Shown here in pieces: positions 50,219 through 58,752 of a DNA stretch of 64,000 nucleotides. The notes under the pieces were generated by a model. That model was not told where the DNA came from, did no database searches, and saw only the letters and a program-made list of their open reading frames with translations. This DNA comes from Halopenitus salinus (GTDB lineage: Archaea > Halobacteriota > Halobacteria > Halobacteriales > Haloferacaceae). The stretch's first letter is position 1. The number at the start of each line of letters is the position of its first letter. The stretch is taken from positions 62,001 to 126,000 of the forward strand of contig NZ_JBHSXL010000004.1 in NCBI RefSeq assembly GCF_042662125.1, in the 5' to 3' direction. Position numbers and translations under genes: made by a program.

Positions 50219-51601
50219 TCACCGATCGATGAGCGGGAGGGAAAGGCGGATCTCCGAGCGCTCGTCCGCGTTTTCGGGGAACGAGATGGTCCCGTTAGAG
50301 GCCTCCACGACCCACTTCACGAGCCAGAGGCCGATCCCCCCGCCGTGTTCGAGCGGGGTCTCCTGGCCGCCCAAGAGCGCCTTTCTGTCGTCCTCGGGGA
50401 TCGGATCGCCGGGGTTTGCGACCGACACCGTCCCGGAGTTGGAGCCGGTCTCGTCGATCCGGATCGAGACCGCGGGAGGGTCGTGGTCCTGATGGGTAAC
50501 GGCATTGGTGATGGTCTCCGCGAGGGCGGCATCGAGGTTCACGTGGGCGAGGACCCGGATCGGTCCGTCGCCCTCGAGTTCGATCCGTGCGTCCGGATGC
50601 AGTTCACGCACGTCGGCCATCGCGTCCTCCACCGCCGAGACGAGTTCAGTCGCGTGAACGGTGTCCTCCGAGAGGGTCTCCTGGATGTACCTGGCCTTCT
50701 CGGAGAGATCGACGACCCGTTCGGCGTACTCCAGACAGATCTCGATGGACTCGAGCGCCTCGGAACCCGGATCGAGGTCCGTCTGCAACAGCTCGAGGTG
50801 GCCGAGGATGACGTTCAGCTCGTTTCGGATGTTGTGTCTCAGCGTTCGATCGACGACGGCGAGCCGCTGTTCGCGCTCGGAGAGCTGGTTTCGGACCCGG
50901 GCCAGCTCCCGGGTCTGTTCGAGCTGTAGCCGAACGCCGTCGTGTGCCTTCGTCGCGGGCGAGTACGTCGACGGCGGGACGTAAAACGGGTTCTCACAGA
51001 CGGTGTCACGGTAGATCACGTGTTCGTGGGTCCAGAGGGCTTTCGCGATCGACCGATCGTCGAACCGGTTCATGTCGTATTGACACATCGCGGTGACGGG
51101 ACGGTCCGGACATCGGTCGTCGAAGGCGACCTCGAACTCGAGGATCTCGTCGAACTCCGCGTCGACGCCGAAGCTCCAGGAGTTCTCCCCGGCGACGGCG
51201 AGTCCCGCGTACTCGTCGTCGACGCTCTCCTCGGAGAGGTCCGCGAGCAGGTCCGCCATTCGGTTCGGGTCGAATCCGTCCTCGAGGTAGACCTCGGATG
51301 CGTGGTGTATCTCGAGCGTCCCGTCCTCGAGGTGGCGATCCACGCCGATTCCCGCCGTCTCGAGGAGTCGCTCGACCGCGGGGACGTCGTTCGTGTCGGC
51401 GAGGTAGAGACAGCGATCGCCCCGCCGGAGCGCGGTCTCGACGAACGCGGCCGCCGCTCGCCGCTGTTCGGCCGGGGCGTCATAAAACAGCGCGAGGTGT
51501 CGGCCGACGTCCTCGCGCTCGAGGGACGTACGCAGGGTCTCATACCGGAGAGCGTCGACCGCGACGTCGTCCGATCCCGATCCGACCTCCGGTTTGGACA
51601 T
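50219..51601 (-). CDS. MEDS-domain sensor histidine kinase
   Basis: A 460-residue soluble kinase. Residues 35-200 are a MEDS (DcmR-type sensory) domain (HLALFYDAP, CLYLADTNDVPAVERLL, FDEILEFEVAFDD). Residues 225-300 hold the dimerisation helix with phospho-acceptor His256 (LRHNIRNELNVILGH). The HATPase domain at 340-460 has the N-box AETITNAVTH and the G-box GGGIGLWLVKW. No membrane segment or receiver domain is present. It is divergent from the PAS kinase with a 182-bp gap. Confidence 0.9.
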   Translation of the reverse strand: MSKPEVGSGSDDVAVDALRYETLRTSLEREDVGRHLALFYDAPAEQRRAAAAFVETALRRGDRCLYLADTNDVPAVERLLETAGIGVDRHLEDGTLEIHHASEVYLEDGFDPNRMADLLADLSEESVDDEYAGLAVAGENSWSFGVDAEFDEILEFEVAFDDRCPDRPVTAMCQYDMNRFDDRSIAKALWTHEHVIYRDTVCENPFYVPPSTYSPATKAHDGVRLQLEQTRELARVRNQLSEREQRLAVVDRTLRHNIRNELNVILGHLELLQTDLDPGSEALESIEICLEYAERVVDLSEKARYIQETLSEDTVHATELVSAVEDAMADVRELHPDARIELEGDGPIRVLAHVNLDAALAETITNAVTHQDHDPPAVSIRIDETGSNSGTVSVANPGDPIPEDDRKALLGGQETPLEHGGGIGLWLVKWVVEASNGTISFPENADERSEIRLSLPLIDR

Positions 51602-51783
51602 GTCGCTCCGTCCGTGCCGCTCGCCATTAGGGCTTCTGCTGTGTGTCGCACCCGCTCCTCGACGGCGTCACACGCAGGGCGTCAATGAACGGAGGAGTCG
51701 ATCCGTCGGCGGGGGATCAATCCGCCGCCGATCGAGTGAAATTTTGGGATTCGGTTTTAACCCTCGCTCCCGTGTAGCGATCA

Positions 51784-52884
51784 ATGAGCGATCCGTCGAC
51801 GTCGTCCCCGAGGCCCGACATTCCCCTCGCGGATTCGGAGGGGTTCTACCAGACGCTCGTCGAGAACGTCTCGGAGGGGCTGTTGACGATCGACGCGGAC
51901 AGCCGGATCGTCTATGCGAACCCCGGTATCACCCGGATCCTCGGGTACGAGCCCGAGGAGCTCATCGGCAGCTCGAAGATGCGGATCATTCCCGAACGCC
52001 TTCGGGAGACGCACGCGAGGGCGCTCGCGGCGTACGTCGAGACCGGCCAACGCAACATAGACTGGGACGGGGTCGAACTGCCGGCGCTGCACGCCGACGG
52101 TCACGAGGTCCCCACGATGATCAGCCTGCGGGAACACGAGATCGGCGGCGAGCGGTACTTCACCGGGATCATCCGGGACGTCTCCGAGCGCCGCCGCCGG
52201 GAGAGCGAGCTTCGCAGACAAAAGGAGCAGCTCGACGAGTTCGCGGGCATCGTCTCCCACGACATCAAGAACCCCCTCGGCGTCGCGAAGGGATACACCG
52301 AACTGGCTCGCGAGGAACACGACACGCCGGAGCTGGAGCGCGTCGCGGAGTCGCTCGATCGGATCGAGGAGCTCGTCGACGACGTCCTCGCGCTCTCACG
52401 GCGGGGCGTGAGCGTCGGGGACGTGGAGCCGGTCGCGGTCGGATCCCTCGCGGAGGAGGTGTGGTCGGAGATCGACGCCGACGGCGCGACGCTGTCCGTG
52501 GCGGACGACTGCCGACCGATTCGGGCCGACGAGACGCGGTTCCGCGAGCTGCTCGGCAACCTCCTCCGGAACGCGGTGGAACACGCCGGTCCGAACGTGC
52601 GCGTTCGGATCGGCCCGATCGAAGGCTCGGACGGAGAACTGGAGGGGTTCTACGTCGCCGACGACGGTCCCGGGATCCCCGAGTCCGAACGCGAGGCGGT
52701 CCTCGAACACGGCTATACGACCCGCGAGCACGGGACGGGCTACGGCCTCGCCATCGTCGCCGACGTCGCGAAGGGACACGGGTGGACCTTCGAGATAACG
52801 GCCGACGAGGAGGGCGGCGCCCGTTTCGAGTTCACCGGGGTCGAGACGGTCCCACACGACGCCGTCACCTCGGGACGGCAGTGA
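51784..52884 (+). CDS. PAS-domain sensor histidine kinase
   Basis: A 366-residue soluble kinase. Residues 20-135 are a PAS domain (NVSEGLLTIDADSRIVYANPGITRILGY starts it) with a PAC end. The HisKA helix has His159 in IVSHDIKNPLG. The HATPase has NLLRNAVEHAG, DDGPGIPESER and GTGYGLAIVADVAKGHG. A TATA-like GGTTTTAACC lies about 28 nt upstream. No cognate response regulator is nearby; haloarchaeal kinases often signal to unlinked ones. Confidence 0.92.
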   Translation: MSDPSTSSPRPDIPLADSEGFYQTLVENVSEGLLTIDADSRIVYANPGITRILGYEPEELIGSSKMRIIPERLRETHARALAAYVETGQRNIDWDGVELPALHADGHEVPTMISLREHEIGGERYFTGIIRDVSERRRRESELRRQKEQLDEFAGIVSHDIKNPLGVAKGYTELAREEHDTPELERVAESLDRIEELVDDVLALSRRGVSVGDVEPVAVGSLAEEVWSEIDADGATLSVADDCRPIRADETRFRELLGNLLRNAVEHAGPNVRVRIGPIEGSDGELEGFYVADDGPGIPESEREAVLEHGYTTREHGTGYGLAIVADVAKGHGWTFEITADEEGGARFEFTGVETVPHDAVTSGRQ

Positions 52885-52907
52885 GGACGCGACCCCGATA
52901 GGGCACC

Positions 52908-54749
52908 TCACAGCCCCCAGCCGACGGTGATTCCGACCGTGGCGACCACGGCGAGAAGCAGCTGGAGCGGGCCGCCCACCCGGAGGAAGTCGGAGAACTC
53001 GTAGCCCCCGGGGCCGTAGACCATCAGGTTCGTCTGGTAGCCGACCGGCGTCATGAACGACGTCGCGGAGGCGAACATCACGGCCAGCAGAAACGCGAAC
53101 TCGTTGGCGCCGAGACGTGCGGCGGCGTCGACGCCGACCGGGATCATGAGCACCACCGTGGCGACCGGGGTGATGACGCTCGCGAGCGCCCCGGAGACGA
53201 CGTAGAGCACGAACAACACGCCGACGAGGGGAAGGACGTCGGATGTGGCGACGACGAACGCCGAGACCACCGCGGCTCCGCCGGTCTCCTCCAGCGCGAG
53301 CCCGAGCGGGATCACCCCGGCGAGCAGGAAGACGACGTTCCAGGAGACCGCGTCGTAGGCGTCGACCGTCCGCAGACAGCCCGTGAGGACCATGGCCACC
53401 ACGCCGGCCAGCGCGGCGATCACGACGGGGAGCGCGTCCAGGGCCGCGAGCGACACGACGCCGGCCAGGATTCCGACCGCGACGGGCGCCTTGGACGACA
53501 CCGGCGCGACTTCGGCGGGCTCCGCGTCCGCCATCCGGTCGATGGCGTCGTCGTCCGCCACGAGCAGCTCGCCGGTATCGGTGAAGTACCGGATCGACGC
53601 CGGCGTCGTGCGGACCAACAGCAGATCGCCGGTCCGGAGCGTCTCGTCGGCGAGCCCCTCCCGGACGAGTTCGCCCCCGCGGCGGAGAGCGAGCACGGTC
53701 GTCCGGTGGTACTCCTCGAGTCCGGTCTCGGCGATCGATTCACCGAGGTAGCGTGAGCCCTCGGGAACGACCGCCCGCGCGAGGGTGCCGTCCGTCGCGG
53801 CGGCCTCGAAGGTCTCGTCCGTGACCGACTCGCGGACGCGCTGGCTCAGGTGGGCCGCCTCGCGAAACCGGTTTACCGCCTGCAGCGACCCGTGAACCAC
53901 GAGCACGTCGTCCGCCTCGAGGCGGTGGTCGGATCCCGGTCCGGCGTAGGCCTCCTCGCCGCGGCGAACCTGAAGGACCCGGACGTCGGGGTGCTCCGCG
54001 TCGAGCGCGTCGACGGGGCGACCGACCGCGGGCGAGTCCGGACGGACCCGCATGAACGCGAGGTGGTCCTCGAGGTCGAACTCCGAGACCGCGTCAGCGT
54101 CCACCGGGATCCGGGCGGGGGTGAGCCACCACCCGACGGTCAGGAGATACGCGAGCCCGACGAGCAGGAGGACCGCCCCGAGTCCCGTGAACTCGAACAT
54201 CCCGATCCCGTCGCGGCCGTCGATCAGGATCCGGGCGAAGTCGCTCGCGAGGATGTTCGTCGACGTTCCGATGAGGGTGAGCGTGCCGCCGAGGATCGCG
54301 GCGTACGACAGGGGCAAAAGCAGCTTGGAGGGGCTCAGCTTCGACTCCTCGGCGAGCGTCGTGACCATCGGGACGAAGACGGCGACGACCGGCGTGTTGT
54401 TCACGAAGCCCGCGATCGGCCCCGTGGTACAGACGGTGGCGACGAGCGCGCGGTACCGCTTTCCCGCCGTGAAGTCGGCGAGATGGACGCCGAGCCGTTC
54501 GACGATCCCCGTTCCCTGGATGCCCGCGCTCAGCATGTACATCGCGATGATCGTGACGGTCGCGGGGTTCGCGAACCCGGAGATCGCCTCGCGGGCGCCG
54601 ACGCCGGTCCACGGCTCCAGAACGACGAGGCTGGCCATGACCGCGATCGCCGTGACGTCGTTCGGCACGACCTCCGTGAGGAAGGCCAGGAGGGTCCCGA
54701 GGATGAGGAGAAAGACCACCGCGATCCCCGGAACCTGCGAGAGGAACAT
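52908..54749 (-). CDS. SLC13-family permease with TrkA-C domains
   Basis: A 613-residue membrane protein. Hydrophobic helices at about 5-215 and 420-613 form the two halves of a divalent-anion:Na+ symporter (SLC13/DASS), with NNTPVVAVFVPM and the late TSFMTPVGYQTNLMVYGPG. Between them residues 230-405 carry two TrkA-C (RCK_C) regulatory domains. Substrates in the family include sulfate, dicarboxylates and arsenite. It ends near the PAS kinase gene, convergent with it. Confidence 0.9.
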   Translation of the reverse strand: MFLSQVPGIAVVFLLILGTLLAFLTEVVPNDVTAIAVMASLVVLEPWTGVGAREAISGFANPATVTIIAMYMLSAGIQGTGIVERLGVHLADFTAGKRYRALVATVCTTGPIAGFVNNTPVVAVFVPMVTTLAEESKLSPSKLLLPLSYAAILGGTLTLIGTSTNILASDFARILIDGRDGIGMFEFTGLGAVLLLVGLAYLLTVGWWLTPARIPVDADAVSEFDLEDHLAFMRVRPDSPAVGRPVDALDAEHPDVRVLQVRRGEEAYAGPGSDHRLEADDVLVVHGSLQAVNRFREAAHLSQRVRESVTDETFEAAATDGTLARAVVPEGSRYLGESIAETGLEEYHRTTVLALRRGGELVREGLADETLRTGDLLLVRTTPASIRYFTDTGELLVADDDAIDRMADAEPAEVAPVSSKAPVAVGILAGVVSLAALDALPVVIAALAGVVAMVLTGCLRTVDAYDAVSWNVVFLLAGVIPLGLALEETGGAAVVSAFVVATSDVLPLVGVLFVLYVVSGALASVITPVATVVLMIPVGVDAAARLGANEFAFLLAVMFASATSFMTPVGYQTNLMVYGPGGYEFSDFLRVGGPLQLLLAVVATVGITVGWGL

Positions 54750-54862
54750 ACACCGTTGTGTGAGCTATCCGACTTTACTGTTCCCCTCGGCGTGGCTTCG
54801 ACGATCGAAGCGTGAAAAACGAAACCGGGCCGCGGCTACCGATCCGAACGATCAGCCTGCGA

Positions 54863-55294
54863 TCAGCCCGAGTAGTCGGGCGCCGTGCTGGTGGCGAGCG
54901 TCGCCGACGACTGGCCGGTTTCGGACTCCCAGTTCACCCGGATGGTCTCGCCTGTCCAATCGCTCGAAGGTGCGTCGACAGTCGTCGAGGATCCGGCGGA
55001 GACATCACTGGCCCAACTTGCACTCAGATCAGTCCCGTCCGCGGTAACGCTCAAGAGCGCCCCATCGATCGTGTCACCGCCGGCGTGCGTGATTGTAACG
55101 CTATCTTGAGAGGCACCGTCCTCGTACTCGAAGTTGAAGCTCGCCGTCGGCGAGGTGTCCTGGAGGTCGTCGCCGAGACCGAGCACGAAGGTGCCGATCA
55201 CGGCCGCGAGAATGACGGTGATAGCCACCATCAGAATGACGCCGATGACCGGCGAGACCGCACGTTCGTCGCTGAAGAGTGTCTTGATGTTCAT
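54863..55294 (-). CDS. Type IV pilin-like protein (archaeal PilA family)
   Basis: A 143-residue prepilin. MNIKTLFSDERAVSPVIG gives the archaeal class III signal; cleavage by PibD is expected before AVSPVIG, leaving the hydrophobic H-domain (VILMVAITVILAAVIGTFVLG). The mature domain is beta-rich and acidic. An upstream in-frame ATG at 55390 (MSVTATLQRR) has its own TATA-like ATTAAGTAG, so a longer leader of about 32 extra residues is possible, which would be odd for a pilin. Adhesion pilin or a minor pilin role is likely. Confidence 0.85.
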   Translation of the reverse strand: MNIKTLFSDERAVSPVIGVILMVAITVILAAVIGTFVLGLGDDLQDTSPTASFNFEYEDGASQDSVTITHAGGDTIDGALLSVTADGTDLSASWASDVSAGSSTTVDAPSSDWTGETIRVNWESETGQSSATLATSTAPDYSG

Positions 55295-55567
55295 GATATG
55301 GTGATCCGAACCGGAGGCGGCGATGACTCCCGAACGCGACGTCGAATCGCGTTCAGCATCCCGACGCTGAAGGGTTGCGGTTACGCTCATATATTGGGCC
55401 GTTGACTACTTAATACTTTCTCGGTGACACGTATTCTCACGCACGGACGAGAAACGGATCTCGGGCATTTAAACCGCTATTATCTGGATTTTCAGTCGAT
55501 AGTGTGGTGGACGTTATCGCATATTTTACGGATCGCTGAGATGTATTCGGGAACGGGAGAGGAAACG

Positions 55568-55582
55568 AAAAGAGACAAAAAA
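55568..55582 (-). terminator. T-rich terminator candidate
   Basis: On the minus strand, TTTTTTGTCTCTTTT lies about 50-65 bp beyond the stop of the gene at 55632. It is the only strong T-tract in this AT-richer gap (55391-55631), which otherwise holds the pilin promoter and no ORF. Confidence 0.5.
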
Positions 55583-55631
55583 GGACGAGAGGAGGCGGAG
55601 GGTCTCGCTCGCCGGGACGGACCACGGTCGT

Positions 55632-55868
55632 TCAGCGGTCGTCGTCCGATCGGGAGCACTCCGCGTCCGTGAGATCGACGGCGGCGTCCGCGCCGAGGTC
55701 GGAACGAGTGCCGTGATCCGGATCGGAGTCGGGATCGGAAGCCGGATCGGGATCCGAGTCGCGATCGACGTTCCGTCCCTCCTCGCGCTGTTCGCTGAGC
55801 TTCTCCCAGATCTCGGTACAGCCGGCGCCCGTCGGGATCTCACGGAGGTGTTCGCCGTCCTCGCTCAT
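55632..55868 (-). CDS. Small acidic protein with GAGCTEIWE motif
   Basis: A 78-residue protein. Residues 1-30 (LREIPTGAGCTEIWEKLSEQREE) look conserved, with one cysteine; residues 33-55 are an Asp-Pro/Asp-Ser repeat (DSDPDPASDPDSDPD) of disordered type. Its ATG overlaps the stop of the 41-aa frame upstream by 4 nt. No domain is known to me. The acidic repeat may be a variable linker. Confidence 0.65.
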   Translation of the reverse strand: MSEDGEHLREIPTGAGCTEIWEKLSEQREEGRNVDRDSDPDPASDPDSDPDHGTRSDLGADAAVDLTDAECSRSDDDR

Positions 55869-55990
55869 TCGGCGTCCCCCTCCACGGTCGGTGGGGCGCG
55901 GCCGCCTCGGAGATCGCGGCGGTCGCGGCGGTCGAACAGCTCCGGTGCGACGTCCGCGGAGGCGTGTTCCGTGTCGGCTAGTCCGGTCAT
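55865..55990 (-). CDS. 41-aa ORF coupled to the GAGCTEIWE protein
   Basis: A 41-residue frame (MTGLADTEHASADVAPEL at the start, then FDRRDRRDLRGGRAPP) whose TGA overlaps the next gene's ATG as ATGA. A TATA-like GTTTAATCC lies about 30 nt upstream. Position and coupling support a real gene with a short, highly charged product. No family recognised. Confidence 0.5.
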   Translation of the reverse strand: MTGLADTEHASADVAPELFDRRDRRDLRGGRAPPTVEGDAE

Positions 55991-56206
55991 CACCCGTCCG
56001 TACGTACTCCATCGGATTAAACGGGTCCCCCCGAACAAGCACTACCGAGGCTCGCCGACACCGGGTGTCCTTGCAGGTATCTCGGTCGACCGTGTGAACC
56101 CGGATCGGGTCCCGTCCGTCGATCGTCGCGAATTGCGGCGTCACGGATCGTGTCGATGGTTACGGGCGCCGACGGGGTTTCCCCCGCGGGGCTCGTTCCG
56201 TCGATC

Positions 56207-56557
56207 ATGACGGTCTCGCTGCGAACGCTCGACGACGGCGCGTGGGTGTCCTTGAACGACGAGCGTCGCGCCGGAACGAGCGAACTCTGGTACGTGCGGG
56301 GGATCTGCGGGTGTTCGATCGCCGACTTCGTCGTGGAGGGGATCACGGACGTCTCCGTCGACGGGCGAACGGTCGCCGCCGAGACGTACGGCCGGTGCAT
56401 CCGATGTGGGCACGCGACGTCGACGAAGCCGATCCCGATCGGGCGGGTGCGAGAGGGGAGCTACGAGCCGCTCGCGACGAACGCGGTTCGACGGCCGGGC
56501 GGGCCGCTCGGCGGACGGAAACACTCTCCGGTATCGCGAACCACTGGGGAGAATTGA
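56207..56557 (+). CDS. Hypothetical protein with two Cys motifs upstream of nitrite reductase
   Basis: A 116-residue protein. Residues 1-75 are beta-rich (MTVSLRTLDDGAWVSLNDE, ELWYVRGICGCSIADFVVEG) with a CGC motif; CIRCGH at about 65-70 could complete a zinc or iron site. The last 45 residues are basic and less ordered. A longer start at 56150 (GTG) or 56156 (ATG) is possible. It is 47 nt upstream of the nitrite reductase gene and could be cotranscribed. Function unknown. Confidence 0.6.
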   Translation: MTVSLRTLDDGAWVSLNDERRAGTSELWYVRGICGCSIADFVVEGITDVSVDGRTVAAETYGRCIRCGHATSTKPIPIGRVREGSYEPLATNAVRRPGGPLGGRKHSPVSRTTGEN

Positions 56558-56604
56558 CGCCGAGGGGCGCTTTAGGGGGACGGGACACGCAGGGACATCC
56601 AGAG

Positions 56605-58398
56605 ATGCCCACGGACGTAGAGCGCTGGAAGTCCGAGACGTACGGCAACGAGATACGCGAGCACCTCTTCGAGTTCGCGGAGCGGGGCTGGGAGTCGATC
56701 CCGGAGGACGAACACGACGCCTGGTTCGAGCGGTTCAAGTGGTGGGGGCTCTACCACCAGCGGAACGGCCAGGAGTCCTACTTCATGATGCGGATCGGCA
56801 CGCCGAACGGCGTGCTGGAGCCCGGACAGGTGCGCGTCGTGGCCGAGATCGCCGACGAGTACGCCCGCGGCCCCGGCGAGAACCCGGAGTTCGGCGCCGC
56901 CTACTGCGACTGGACGACCCGCCAGTCGATCCAGCTCCACTGGATCCGCCTGGAGGACGTCCCGGCGATCTTCGAGAAGCTCGAGGCGAACGGCCTCTCC
57001 ACCCAGCAGGCGTGTGGTGACTCCTGGCGCAACATCGTGGGCTGTCCGGTCGCGGGCAAGGACCGCCACGAGTTCGTCGACGCGCTGCCGGTCGCGATGG
57101 ACCTCCACGAGACCTTCAAGGGCAACGACGACCACTCGAACCTGCCGCGCAAGTGGAAGGTGAGCGTCACGGGCTGCCGTGAGGGCTGTGGGCAGGGCGA
57201 CATCAACGACCTCGCGCTCGAGCCCGCAAGGAAGGACGGCCGCAAGGGCTTCAACGTGCGCGTCGGCGGCGGGCTCGCCCGCAACGAGCCCAGGCTCGCT
57301 CGCGACATCGACGTCTTCGTCGAGCCCGACGACGCCGAGGCGGTCGCCGGCGGGCTCTCGGCGCTGTTTCGCGAGTACGGCGACCGCGAGGACCGCTACT
57401 CCGCGCGCATCAAGTTCCTCGTCGACGAGTGGGGGCCCGAGAAGATCCGGCGGGTCCTCCAGGAGGAGTTCGTCGACTTCGAGCTCGAGACGGCGGGAGA
57501 GGACCTGCGCGAGGAGTACACCTACAACGCGGGCCGGTCCTCCGAGGGCCTCCCGACCGGCGGCCACAGCGACCACGTCGGCGTCCACGAACAGGCCGAC
57601 GGGAACTACTACGTCGGCTTGAACGTCCTCGTCGGCCGGATGGGCGTCGACGACGTCCACGAACTCGCCGACGTCGCCGACGAGTACGGCTCCGGCGAGA
57701 TCAGGATCACCCAGCGCCAGAACGTCCTCATCACCGACGTTCCGGAGTCGGCACTCGATGACCTGCTCGCCGAGCCGCTGTTGGAGGACTACTCGCCGGA
57801 CCCGCACCCGTTCATGCGCGGCTCCATCGCCTGTACGGGCACGGAGTTCTGCTCGCTCTCCATCGTCGAGACGAAGAACCGGCAGGTCCGGTACGCCCGC
57901 TGGCTCAAGGAGAACGTCGATCTCCCGGCGGACGTCGAGGACTTCCACGTCCACCTGTCCGGCTGTACCGCCTCCTGTGCCCAGCCGCAGATCGCCGACG
58001 TCAGCCTCCGCGGGATGAAGACCCGCAAGGACGGCGAGCCGGTCGAGGCGCTCGATATCGGCCTGGGCGGCGGGCTCGGCGAGGACCCGCGCTTCGCGGA
58101 GTGGGTCGGCCAGCGCGTCCCCGCCGACGAGGTCCCCGGCGCCATCTCGAACCTGATCGAGCGGTACGACGAGCGCCGCGAGGACGGCGAGAGCTTCCGC
58201 GAGTTCATCGAGCGCCTCGACGGGGACGACGGAGACGGAGCACTCGAGGAGCTGATCGAGCCCGAGGAGACGAGCTACGAGGACCCCTACATGCACAACA
58301 CGAAGATGACGTGGTACCCCTACGCCGCGGACGACGACATGGACGCGAGCCCCGCGCCGGCCAGCGCGGACGGAACGCCCATTGCGAGCGACGACTGA
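56605..58398 (+). CDS. Ferredoxin-dependent nitrite (or sulfite) reductase
   Basis: A 597-residue siroheme enzyme. Two ferredoxin-like repeats are present; the [4Fe-4S]-siroheme ligands are Cys410, Cys416, Cys454 and Cys458 (CTGTEFC and SGCTASC). TGCREGCGQGDIND marks the first half. Family knowledge favours assimilatory nitrite reductase reducing nitrite to ammonium with ferredoxin, as in Haloferax NasD; the DUF6360 gene right after it is the usual haloarchaeal neighbour of nitrite reductase. Sulfite reductase is less likely. The C-terminal 45 residues are acidic and disordered. Confidence 0.88.
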   Translation: MPTDVERWKSETYGNEIREHLFEFAERGWESIPEDEHDAWFERFKWWGLYHQRNGQESYFMMRIGTPNGVLEPGQVRVVAEIADEYARGPGENPEFGAAYCDWTTRQSIQLHWIRLEDVPAIFEKLEANGLSTQQACGDSWRNIVGCPVAGKDRHEFVDALPVAMDLHETFKGNDDHSNLPRKWKVSVTGCREGCGQGDINDLALEPARKDGRKGFNVRVGGGLARNEPRLARDIDVFVEPDDAEAVAGGLSALFREYGDREDRYSARIKFLVDEWGPEKIRRVLQEEFVDFELETAGEDLREEYTYNAGRSSEGLPTGGHSDHVGVHEQADGNYYVGLNVLVGRMGVDDVHELADVADEYGSGEIRITQRQNVLITDVPESALDDLLAEPLLEDYSPDPHPFMRGSIACTGTEFCSLSIVETKNRQVRYARWLKENVDLPADVEDFHVHLSGCTASCAQPQIADVSLRGMKTRKDGEPVEALDIGLGGGLGEDPRFAEWVGQRVPADEVPGAISNLIERYDERREDGESFREFIERLDGDDGDGALEELIEPEETSYEDPYMHNTKMTWYPYAADDDMDASPAPASADGTPIASDD

Positions 58399-58407
58399 GT
58401 CCCGTCG

Positions 58408-58713
58408 ATGCCCGACCGACTCATCCGGGTGAACGCCTACACGACCTTCGATCTGCTCGACGGGGTCGCGACCGGCCACGACTTCGAGGAGGAGGCCTAC
58501 GCCGTCCTCAACGTGACCGCCCCGCGCGAGGACCCCGATCACCTCACGCTCGAGCTGGAACTCGACAACACGGAGTTGACCGAACTGCCCGCCCACGCCG
58601 ACCGGGTGACCCTCTCCGCCGCGCAGGCGCGCGAGCTGGCCGCGGAGCTGGAGTCGTACGCCGACCGCGTCGAGGCGGCCCAGCGGGACGCCGACGAGGA
58701 GACGGGGGAGTAG
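58408..58713 (+). CDS. DUF6360 family protein
   Basis: A 101-residue acidic protein with LIRVNAYTTFDLLDGVATGHDFEEEA at the start and the conserved LELDNTELTELPAHAD. It begins 9 nt after the nitrite reductase stop, so the two form an operon. Haloarchaeal DUF6360 proteins keep this neighbourhood; a role in nitrite or nitrate assimilation is inferred only from that linkage. Confidence 0.85.
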   Translation: MPDRLIRVNAYTTFDLLDGVATGHDFEEEAYAVLNVTAPREDPDHLTLELELDNTELTELPAHADRVTLSAAQARELAAELESYADRVEAAQRDADEETGE

Positions 58714-58752
58714 GGTCGAAGGGCTCGAACACGAGCCGGATTTCCACCGTTC

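Noticed and set aside
56572..58596. Long minus-strand frame of 674 codons opposite the nitrite reductase
   Set aside because: It is the shadow of the siroheme enzyme; all catalytic Cys are on the plus strand product.
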